Positions 1 to 5,056 of a stretch of 5,178 nucleotides of DNA are shown here, piece after piece. The stretch comes from Nitrospiraceae bacterium. Lineage in GTDB: Bacteria; Nitrospirota; Thermodesulfovibrionia; Thermodesulfovibrionales; UBA1546. Position numbers and translations under genes: made by a program. A model generated the notes under the pieces. That model did not search any database. It saw only the letters and a list, made by a program, of their open reading frames with translations, and was not told where the DNA came from. Within the stretch, counting starts at the first letter, position 1. Each line of letters starts with the position of its first letter. The DNA is taken from the NCBI GenBank assembly GCA_003535475.1, contig DOHC01000159.1, positions 1 through 5,178 on the forward strand, read 5' to 3'.

Positions 1-1237
1 AACCAGATGGATATCCGGTGCCATCGTACTTTTCATGATGATGGCATATCCAGTGGGCCATCTCGCGCAGTCTCTGTATATGCTCAATCATCCTTGAGCC
101 GATGAAGGGATGTTCCCGTATCCTTTCCATCTCCTCGTGGTTAAGGATCCCCTCCTTATGGAGTATATCTTCTGGAGTGCCTATTTTGCCGATGTCATGA
201 AGCAAGGCCGCCAGTTTTATCCATGTTATGGTATCAGCAGGAAGTCCAGCCTCTCTGGCAATAGCGGCTACTACTTCAGATACCCTCTTTGAATGACCAT
301 AGGTATATGTGTCCTTAGCCTCAATGGCAAAGGAAAATGCCTCTGCAGTGCCGAAAAGTATACTGCGTATTTCGCCAAAAAGAAGGGCCTTTTTTATAGA
401 AACAGCACATTCTGAAGCAATAGAGGAAATGAGCTTGATTTCATTAGAATAGAATTCCTCTCCGCTGAGCTTATCGCTTGCAATGATTGCCCCTATAGGA
501 ATGTCTTCTACTACCATGGGAACGATCAGGAGAGACGTTACAGGATATGTGAATCCCTCAAATCTCCCGTCTTTTTTAACATCACATACGGTCAGTGCTT
601 GCTTCTTAGTGAATGTATATTCTATTAACCCCTTGTCAGTCCTTAGTATCATTGTTGATGCCCTGCTAGCGTCTGTGCCTATGGAAACCTTAGGGAAGAG
701 GAATAAAATCTTATCCTGCTGCTCTGATACAAGACTGTTATAATGCATATTGTGTGATATTGAGAAAGTATCATGAAACACCTCACTGACAAGCATTATA
801 GATATATTGGTTGACGGGCAGATATTCATGACCTCATCTGCAAGGATATTGCATATATTGTCAACATTAAGGTCTGCCCCGATCCTTGAGGAAAATCTCC
901 ATAAAAGTGAAAGCTCTTCATAGTTCCTTACCACTTCCCCTGCGAGGCTCTCTATCTCATAGCCCATCCCGGCTATTTCAGAAAGGTTAGTAGTGATGAA
1001 TTTCAAATTAGCACGGGATTCAGAATTGCCTGACGGCATGGCAATATACCCAATACAGGAGTCTTTTAAAATTAGGGGTTCCATATCCAGTTCTGGCTGA
1101 TGGGCGTCTTCCGGAAATTTAAGGAGGATATTTTTATTTTTATCTAAAAGATAGACCGGAATATTAAATGTTTCCTGATATTTCTGGAAAAGCTTCTGGA
1201 GCCTGTTAATTTCGACGAAATCAAGGATGCCAGCCAT
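1..1237 (-). CDS. GAF and HD-GYP domain protein, probable cyclic-di-GMP phosphodiesterase (C-terminus outside window)
   Basis: Open from ATG at 1237 to the window edge: 412 codons without a stop, C-terminus missing. Residues 1-100 are an unassigned small sensor region, perhaps PAS- or PocR-like (VYLLDKNKNIL near 28-38). Residues about 115-285 look like a GAF domain, ending LIVPMVVEDIPIGAIIASDK and an SIASECAVSIKKA helix. From about 290 an HD-GYP domain begins: GHSKRV (314-319), the metal-binding HD in LLHDIGK (H347, D348), EHPFIG (375-380), and HHEKYDGTGYP (400-410), where the domain's signature HHExxDGxGYP is complete. Proteins of this family hydrolyse cyclic-di-GMP in the cytoplasm; all hallmark residues inside the window are intact, so activity is expected but inferred. 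No transmembrane segment or receiver domain is seen. The start overlaps the end of the kinase gene by 17 nt and has a purine-rich GGGAAGG 6 nt upstream. It is the third gene of the minus-strand operon. Confidence 0.93.
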   Translation of the reverse strand, partial: MAGILDFVEINRLQKLFQKYQETFNIPVYLLDKNKNILLKFPEDAHQPELDMEPLILKDSCIGYIAMPSGNSESRANLKFITTNLSEIAGMGYEIESLAGEVVRNYEELSLLWRFSSRIGADLNVDNICNILADEVMNICPSTNISIMLVSEVFHDTFSISHNMHYNSLVSEQQDKILFLFPKVSIGTDASRASTMILRTDKGLIEYTFTKKQALTVCDVKKDGRFEGFTYPVTSLLIVPMVVEDIPIGAIIASDKLSGEEFYSNEIKLISSIASECAVSIKKALLFGEIRSILFGTAEAFSFAIEAKDTYTYGHSKRVSEVVAAIAREAGLPADTITWIKLAALLHDIGKIGTPEDILHKEGILNHEEMERIREHPFIGSRMIEHIQRLREMAHWICHHHEKYDGTGYPSG

Positions 1238-3071
1238 TCAATGCCTTCCCTTTCAGACTCTCGAGTATCTTATCAAGACCCCTCCCATATTCCGAGGCAT
1301 TAAGTCCAATGCATTCCACATCCCTTATAAAAATATTGAGAGTTAACAGTAGCGGGATATTTCTGGTTCCCTGATTATTACGCAGGTAACTGATAGCATT
1401 ATATATATTGTTATTCTTCAAGTGTGTTCCTATTATTATGGCATCAGGCATTAGCCGTGTAAAAGCAATAGTGGTAACATCGGGTATTATTGCGGTTTCG
1501 TAACCCTCCTGCCCGACAAGCAGCTGGAGATTCCTCGCCTCCTCCTGGTCATCCGAGGCTATCAATATCCTCCCTGATGGTCTTGGGAGAATCTTCTCGA
1601 TGGTTGAACGTATCTGATGCTTATCAAAGAACCTTGATATGTAACCATTGACCGCAACCTGAGGTCTGCCTTCTTCATCGTTTGTAACCATGACGAGGAA
1701 AAGAGGCACCCCTCTGACAATGGAAAATGTCCTTAATTCATTAAAATACTCTTCGCTTCTTGGATATCCGATTATTATCGCATCCGGCATCCTCACCTTA
1801 GCCATTTCCAGAGCTATTGCTGTGCCCTCAATGCCGATAGTTCCATAGCCAATGCTCTCAATGGCTCCCCTGAGGATCTGGCGCATCAGTCTATAATCCT
1901 CCAGTACAAGTATCTGCTTTCCTTTGACAGTAAAAATTTCCCGCGGCTCCTCTGTTTTATGCGTAACAACTCCATCTTTACGGAGGGTGAAAAAGAAAGT
2001 GCTACCAGCGCCGAGCTGGCTTTCAACCCATATGGTGCCTCCGTGTGATTCAATAATCTTTTTTGAAATACTGAGTCCCAATCCTGAACCCTTTGGCCTC
2101 CCTGTAAGGTCATCGCCTATCCTGTAGAATTCCTCGAATATCTTTTCCTTTTCTTCAGGGTAAATACCCTCTCCCGTGTCTGAGACATATACCTTTATAT
2201 CTTCAGACATTTCCTCAATCCCTACGGTAATCTTTCCATTGGAAGTAAATTTTACAGCATTGCTTATCAGATTCAGCATAACCTGCAGGAGCTTGTTTCT
2301 GTCGCCCCTGACTAAAGACAGATCTTCCGGGATATGCGTTTCTATGGAAAGACCTTTACCACTTACCATCGGGAGCATCGTCTTGGCAGATGAACGTATG
2401 ATATCACCCATGTCTATGGCGTCCATATGCCACTCTATCTTCCCTGTTTCCATCCTCACAACATCCAATATCTCGTTGGTAAGCTGGGTAAGCCTTCCGC
2501 TCTCTTTGTATATTATGCTTAGAAATTCATTCCTTGTATCTGCATCTATATCATCATAATTAAGAAGAATCTCTGAAAAGGCTCTAATGGACGAAAGGGG
2601 TGCCCTTATCTCGTGGGAGACATTTGAAATAAAATGCGTCTTATTTTTGCTGGATTCTTGAACCCTCTCATAGGCTTCTGAAACTAAATCCACCTTGGAC
2701 TGCAGATTCATAATCTTGAGGTTGAGGGAATTGGTCAGGGCATGAAAGGTATCCGTTGTCTTACGAAGCGAATCCCTTTCCCCCTGAAGAACATCTGAAA
2801 GGCGCCCTGATACTATACCCATCAGGAGAAAAGACAGGACATTTATAATCACTGCAGAAACAGGGTACCCGTCGCCATTTACAAAAAACACAAGGCTGTA
2901 AAGGACGCTGAAGGTTAAAGAGGTTTGCAGTAGCGCCTTTGAGCTGAGCGTAAGGGTCAGCAGAACGAGCATAGTATAGTAAAGATACCTCACAGGACTT
3001 TCAGCACCTCCGGTTAAGAATATAAGTGGTATCAGACCAAGAAGTGCGAAATAGAAAAAGAACCTTTTCAT
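1221..3071 (-). CDS. Membrane hybrid-type sensor histidine kinase with two degenerate C-terminal receiver domains
   Basis: 616 residues. Four hydrophobic segments (about 3-20, 28-45, 47-64, 70-88) with very short loops form a membrane sensor without a large periplasmic domain. A helical linker (90-145) joins it to a HisKA domain with phospho-accepting H153 in SHEIRAPLSSIRAF. The HATPase_c domain has all its boxes: N (NLISNAVKF, 267-275), G1 (DTGEG, 298-302), F (FEEFYR, 312-317) and G2 (GSGLGLSI, 328-335), so the kinase core should be active. Two receiver-like domains follow, about 384-495 and 499-606. They keep acidic residues after strand 1 (E391/D392; D507/D508), but the phospho-acceptor position reads PDAIIIG in both (G435, G548), so neither should accept phosphate there. 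The likely partner is the single-domain receiver encoded just upstream, whose stop overlaps this ATG by 4 nt (ATGA). The next gene, HD-GYP, overlaps this one's end. The signal sensed is unknown. Confidence 0.95.
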   Translation of the reverse strand: MKRFFFYFALLGLIPLIFLTGGAESPVRYLYYTMLVLLTLTLSSKALLQTSLTFSVLYSLVFFVNGDGYPVSAVIINVLSFLLMGIVSGRLSDVLQGERDSLRKTTDTFHALTNSLNLKIMNLQSKVDLVSEAYERVQESSKNKTHFISNVSHEIRAPLSSIRAFSEILLNYDDIDADTRNEFLSIIYKESGRLTQLTNEILDVVRMETGKIEWHMDAIDMGDIIRSSAKTMLPMVSGKGLSIETHIPEDLSLVRGDRNKLLQVMLNLISNAVKFTSNGKITVGIEEMSEDIKVYVSDTGEGIYPEEKEKIFEEFYRIGDDLTGRPKGSGLGLSISKKIIESHGGTIWVESQLGAGSTFFFTLRKDGVVTHKTEEPREIFTVKGKQILVLEDYRLMRQILRGAIESIGYGTIGIEGTAIALEMAKVRMPDAIIIGYPRSEEYFNELRTFSIVRGVPLFLVMVTNDEEGRPQVAVNGYISRFFDKHQIRSTIEKILPRPSGRILIASDDQEEARNLQLLVGQEGYETAIIPDVTTIAFTRLMPDAIIIGTHLKNNNIYNAISYLRNNQGTRNIPLLLTLNIFIRDVECIGLNASEYGRGLDKILESLKGKALNGWHP

Positions 3072-3436
3072 TTAAAGCCCCCAAGGACTTCCCTGACCCT
3101 GACAATTATTTCCTTTGGACTGAACGGTTTTGTTATAAATTCATTGGCACCTGCCTTAAATCCCAACTCCTTGTCCACTTCCTGGCCTTTGGCAGTGAGG
3201 ATTATCACATAAGAACCTTTCAGCTCCTGGTCTGATTTTATAGTCCTGCAAGCATTAAACCCGTTAATCTTTGGCATCATAAGGTCAAGAAATATTATTT
3301 TCGGCCTAAACACCCTGGCCTTTTTGATAGCCTCTTCACCGTCTGATGCAAGCTCAACTATAAGGCCCTCTTTCCTGAGGACAAAAGAGAGAGATCTCTG
3401 TATATAAGGGTCGTCATCCACAATAAGTATATCCAT
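3068..3436 (-). CDS. Single-domain response regulator (CheY/Spo0F-like receiver)
   Basis: 122 residues, one receiver domain with no output domain. All active-site residues are present: acidic D7/D8 in IVDDDP, phospho-acceptor D51 in IIFLDLMMP, T81 in IILTAKG, and K103 followed by P104 in FITKPF. Such proteins act in the cytoplasm as phosphate shuttles or by protein contact (CheY, Spo0F). It is the first gene of the operon, and its TGA overlaps the ATG of the histidine kinase gene, so the kinase is its likely phosphodonor. Because the kinase's own fused receivers lack the aspartate, this protein is probably the only phosphorylatable receiver of the local system. The start at 3436 gives the standard start just before strand 1 of the domain. 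No convincing Shine-Dalgarno sequence precedes it, and the candidate promoter lies so close that the transcript may be leaderless. The target is not shown by the sequence; the HD-GYP protein two genes downstream is a reasonable guess. Confidence 0.95.
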   Translation of the reverse strand: MDILIVDDDPYIQRSLSFVLRKEGLIVELASDGEEAIKKARVFRPKIIFLDLMMPKINGFNACRTIKSDQELKGSYVIILTAKGQEVDKELGFKAGANEFITKPFSPKEIIVRVREVLGGFK

Positions 3437-3442
3437 AGTAAC

Positions 3443-3471
3443 TTTTTAGCAGATTCTCTGCATTAAGTCAA
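3443..3471 (-). promoter_or_regulatory. Candidate sigma70-type promoter of the signalling operon, with an inverted repeat in its spacer
   Basis: On the minus strand TTGACT (3471-3466) and TAAAAA (3448-3443) are separated by exactly 17 nt. The -35 matches 5 of 6 consensus bases, the -10 only 4 of 6. The spacer holds GCAGA-GAA-TCTGC (3449-3461), a perfect 5-bp inverted repeat that could be an operator. The -10 ends only 6 nt before the receiver gene's ATG, so a transcript from here would start at or near the start codon. Prediction from sequence only. Confidence 0.35.
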
Positions 3472-3610
3472 TCGTTTTGTATAGGTTCACAACATATGAG
3501 ACTCTGTGAGGGGTTTATAATCATGAATGATGCCATTATTTTTAAGAAATCGCAATGGGGTTATTTTGCCCAGAGAGTGAGGCTATACTAAAAAAGACCT
3601 CCCTAAGTCT

Positions 3611-3796
3611 GTGGATGAACACAGAAAAGTCTTAAAAAAATATTTTGCCATAAATAACGGAAAACTCGCGAGAGAATTTGAAGGTCTTTACGATACCCTG
3701 CATATTGCAGGCTACTACCGCGGACTTATTTACAATGTTGACATGGTGAAAGACGCCATGAAAGCAGCAAAGGAGTTTATAGAGAAGGTTAAGTGA
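3611..3796 (+). CDS. Short protein resembling the C-terminal part of a DUF5618/HEPN-like family; possibly a truncated gene remnant
   Basis: 61 residues from a GTG start. The segment GLYDTLHIAGYYRG followed by a helical NVDMVKDAMKAAKEFIEKVK tail resembles, from memory, the C-terminus of small all-helical proteins (DUF5618-like, related in style to HEPN) that are normally about twice this length. The frame stays open upstream of the GTG to a TGA at 3578-3580, and the extra residues (GYTKKDLPKS) also read like that family, so the resemblance crosses the chosen start. There is no in-frame ATG and no ribosome binding site before the GTG. The N-terminal half therefore appears lost or disrupted, which favours a decaying gene fragment over a functional short gene. 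HEPN-like proteins often serve as toxins or nucleotidyltransferase partners, but no catalytic RxxxxH motif is seen here and no function is claimed. It is divergent from the signalling operon and followed by a strong terminator. Confidence 0.55.
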   Translation: MDEHRKVLKKYFAINNGKLAREFEGLYDTLHIAGYYRGLIYNVDMVKDAMKAAKEFIEKVK

Positions 3797-3840
3797 GATA
3801 GAAAAGGCACTGGCAGGGGTTTAGATAACTAATTGAATCT

Positions 3841-3870
3841 AAAGGGCGGTAGATTTGACCGCCCTTTTTT
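3841..3870 (+). terminator. Rho-independent terminator
   Basis: A perfect 10-bp stem, AAAGGGCGGT (3841-3850) with ACCGCCCTTT (3858-3867), has a 7-nt loop and runs into six T residues (3865-3870) and then ATTTT. It ends transcription of the short plus-strand gene and insulates the nitroreductase region. The reverse strand lacks a good T tract, so it probably works mainly in the plus direction. Confidence 0.9.
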
Positions 3871-3899
3871 ATTTTGTATCGTTTCACTATAATACCCCC

Positions 3900-4004
3900 A
3901 TGAAATACGGACTATCCGCATTGCGTCTATCCCGCTATTTTGGTAGTGTATACGCAATAGTTGCGGATATATTCAAGTTAGACGACATAAATCTAAAACG
4001 GTGA
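3900..4004 (+). CDS. Possible 34-codon small ORF just upstream of the nitroreductase gene
   Basis: An ATG at 3900 opens a 34-residue frame (MKYGLSALRLSRYFGSVY..., ending DINLKR) that stops at 4002-4004, four nt before the nitroreductase ATG. A TATAAT (3888-3893) lies 6 nt before the ATG, but no matching -35 and no Shine-Dalgarno sequence are seen. It could be a leader peptide coupled to the next gene, or chance: the same bases carry an inverted repeat and a putative integron core site, which better explains the sequence. I recognise no family. Confidence 0.15.
   Translation: MKYGLSALRLSRYFGSVYAIVADIFKLDDINLKR
3913..3969. repeat. Imperfect inverted repeat upstream of the nitroreductase gene
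   Basis: TATCCGCATTGCGT (3913-3926) pairs with ACGCAA (3952-3957) and TGCGGATA (3962-3969): all 14 positions match, with a 4-nt TAGT bulge in the right arm and a 25-nt centre. The right arm also holds a smaller perfect repeat, CGCAA-TAG-TTGCG (3953-3965). There is no T tract, so it is not a terminator. With the core GTTAGAC 7 nt to its right it resembles the right side of an attC site, but no matching RYYYAAC core is found on the left. Confidence 0.6.
3977..3983 (+). other. Putative integron core site GTTAGAC (left boundary of cassette 1)
   Basis: GTTAGAC fits the integron R' core GTTRRRY exactly and is preceded by an inverted-repeat arm and TTCAA, an order like the right end of an attC site. 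The nitroreductase ATG follows 25 nt later, a usual distance for a gene cassette. A 7-bp degenerate match is weak alone; support comes from its position opposite the clearer attC at 4734-4800. It may be the remnant of an attC or part of an attI site. Confidence 0.4.
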
Positions 4005-4794
4005 TGTTATGAAAAAAATACATATCGTAATGATGGTCATAGTATTGATGGGTGTAGGAATTGGAGGGTTTTTTATGTTACAGCAACTAAAGGTAGATGA
4101 ACGTGAACCTATGGAGTCCATCAATGAAAAAATAAAACTACCTGAGCCGAAATATGATAGCAACACTTCGGTCGAACAGGCTTTGCTCGAAAGAAGATCG
4201 GTCAGAGTGTATAAAGATGAGTCACTGACGCTTACCGAGGTCTCACAACTCCTCTGGGCTGCGCAAGGAATTACAGATCCAAGGGGATTCAGGACATCTC
4301 CCTCTGCAGGAGCCCTCTATCCACTTGAGCTTTATGTTCTTGCTGGAAATGTGAACGATCTTCCCAATGGAGTTTATAAGTATAAGCCTCATAAGCACGA
4401 ACTGGCGATGGTTGTGGAAGGGGATAAAAGAACTGAACTATGTAATGCTGCTTTAGACCAGCCTAGGGTTAAAGATGCTGCCGCAGTTATAGTATTTTCG
4501 GCAGTTTATGAACGGACAACCGGGGAATATGGAGAAAGGGGTATAAGATACGTGCATATAGAGGTTGGTCATGCCGCTCAAAACATTTATCTGCAAGCAG
4601 TTTCGTTAAATCTTGGGACAGTGGTTATGGGGGCTTTTGATGATGAGGAAGTAAAAAAGATAATGAATATAGGGGATAAAGAACAGCCCTTATACATAAT
4701 GCCTGTAGGAAAGGAGTAAAATGGTTTTACGTCGCCTAACACAGGCCAAAAGATTGACATCCAAATGCCACCGCACTTCTTTTGGCCTTGAACG
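3978..4794 (+). mobile_element. Putative integron gene cassette carrying the nitroreductase gene
   Basis: Integrons cut between G and TT of the GTTRRRY core. Taking the cores at 3977 and 4794, the unit would be about 817 bp: a 31-nt leader, one gene filling most of its length, then an attC site starting 14 nt after the stop codon. One promoterless gene followed closely by attC is the standard cassette design. The right end is well supported and the left end is tentative. No integrase gene is in the window. Confidence 0.45.
4009..4719 (+). CDS. SagB/ThcOx-type nitroreductase family protein with N-terminal membrane anchor
   Basis: 236 residues. Residues 1-24 are a short basic start (MKK) and a hydrophobic helix, acting as a signal anchor or uncleaved signal with the enzyme domain outside the cytoplasm; no lipobox cysteine is present. 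From about 55 the sequence is a nitroreductase fold of the SagB type: RRSVRVYKDESLTLTEVSQLLWAAQG (62-87) contains the FMN-phosphate-binding RRSxR, followed by TSPSAGALYPLELY (96-109), GHAAQNIYLQA (187-197), LGTVVMGAFDDEEVKKIM (202-219) and a closing PLYIMPVGK. These enzymes bind FMN and carry out two-electron redox reactions; some SagB relatives oxidise azolines in peptide natural products. No cyclodehydratase or precursor peptide gene is nearby, so a general FMN oxidoreductase role is safer and the substrate is unknown. A weak GGTGA (4000-4004) precedes the ATG. The gene lies between a putative core site and an attC, like an integron cassette. Confidence 0.92.
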   Translation: MKKIHIVMMVIVLMGVGIGGFFMLQQLKVDEREPMESINEKIKLPEPKYDSNTSVEQALLERRSVRVYKDESLTLTEVSQLLWAAQGITDPRGFRTSPSAGALYPLELYVLAGNVNDLPNGVYKYKPHKHELAMVVEGDKRTELCNAALDQPRVKDAAAVIVFSAVYERTTGEYGERGIRYVHIEVGHAAQNIYLQAVSLNLGTVVMGAFDDEEVKKIMNIGDKEQPLYIMPVGKE

Positions 4795-4800
4795 TTAAAC
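4734..4800 (+). other. Integron attC recombination site
   Basis: The 67-bp element begins with GCCTAAC (4734-4740, matching R'' RYYYAAC) and ends with GTTAAAC (4794-4800, matching R' GTTRRRY). Inside lies a perfect 11-bp inverted repeat, AGGCCAAAAGA (4743-4753) with TCTTTTGGCCT (4778-4788), around a 24-nt terminal loop. The unpaired spacers are 2 nt on the left and 5 nt on the right. On the bottom strand, the one integrases recombine when folded, the two outer cores pair completely if G:T wobbles are allowed; on the top strand two A/C mismatches remain. It starts 14 nt after the nitroreductase stop codon, the normal place for a cassette attC. Not typical: the inner arms show no obvious single extrahelical base. 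No T tract follows, so a terminator is unlikely. Confidence 0.7.
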
Positions 4801-4831
4801 AAAATTATACCAGCTTTTTGACGGATTGTTT

Positions 4832-4868
4832 TATAATGATTTAAAGGACATTGAGGAGGTGATTTAAA
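4832..4868 (+). promoter_or_regulatory. Promoter and possible operator of the toxin-antitoxin operon
   Basis: TATAAT (4832-4837) is a perfect -10; no good -35 stands 16-18 nt upstream. TGATTTAAA occurs twice, at 4837-4845 and 4860-4868, 23 bp apart and each with a TTTAAA palindrome. The copies flank the expected transcription start and ribosome binding site. Antitoxins commonly repress their own operon by binding repeats in this position, so this is a candidate operator. Confidence 0.4.
4854..4863 (+). promoter_or_regulatory. Very strong Shine-Dalgarno sequence of the antitoxin gene
   Basis: AGGAGGTGAT is a ten-base complement to the conserved 3' end of 16S rRNA, and its GGAGG core is 8 nt from the ATG at 4868. 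It fixes the antitoxin start and predicts antitoxin output well above the toxin, whose start has no comparable site. Confidence 0.85.
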
Positions 4869-5056
4869 TGGCAGCCGTGAAACAGCAGGTTATTAAGATG
4901 ATTCAATCTCTGTCTGAAGAGATTTCAATCGATGATATTATGGCAGAGTTGTATTTCAAACTACAAGTCGATGCCGGCCTGAAAGAATTAGACGAGGGGA
5001 AGGGGATTCCTCACGAAGAAGTTGAAAAGCGGATGTCTAAATGGCTCACAGCATAA
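4868..5056 (+). CDS. Antitoxin of a RelE/ParE-type toxin-antitoxin module
   Basis: 62 residues, small and acidic. An N-terminal helical region (QQVIKMIQSLSEEISIDDIMAELYFKLQV) is followed by the tail LKELDEGKGIPHEEVEKRMSKWL. Tails of the form GxxxLDEGKxxPHEEV are common in small antitoxins paired with RelE/ParE toxins, and the next gene is such a toxin, overlapping by 16 nt. The expected role is to bind and neutralise the toxin and repress the operon. I cannot place it in a named antitoxin fold family, so the assignment rests mainly on size, composition and partner. It has the strongest ribosome binding site in the window and its own -10 element, and follows directly after an attC site, consistent with a cassette carrying its own promoter. 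Confidence 0.85.
   Translation: MAAVKQQVIKMIQSLSEEISIDDIMAELYFKLQVDAGLKELDEGKGIPHEEVEKRMSKWLTA

Noticed and set aside
110..743. Plus-strand frames of 60 and 86 codons
   Set aside because: They are antisense to the GAF/HD-GYP gene, whose minus-strand frame is open throughout with full motifs.
1886..2559. Open frames on both strands inside the kinase gene, 67 to 127 codons
   Set aside because: They lie wholly within the well-supported kinase coding sequence, have no recognisable domains and no ribosome binding sites, and are shadows of its codon pattern.
3913..3969. Inverted repeat as the terminal repeats of an insertion sequence or MITE
   Set aside because: The arms are only 26 nt apart with nothing encoded between them, and no target-site duplication is visible.
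4743..4788. Inner inverted repeat after the nitroreductase gene as a Rho-independent terminator
   Set aside because: The loop is 24 nt, the stem is not especially GC-rich, and no T tract follows. The flanking GCCTAAC and GTTAAAC fit attC much better.
4587..4802. Minus-strand 71-codon frame across the nitroreductase end and attC
   Set aside because: It is antisense to the nitroreductase and reads through the attC hairpin; no motif or ribosome binding site supports it.
4818..4837. TTGACG and TATAAT as a paired promoter for the antitoxin gene
   Set aside because: Only 8 nt separate them, far below the 16-18 nt needed. The TATAAT is kept alone as a -10 candidate.
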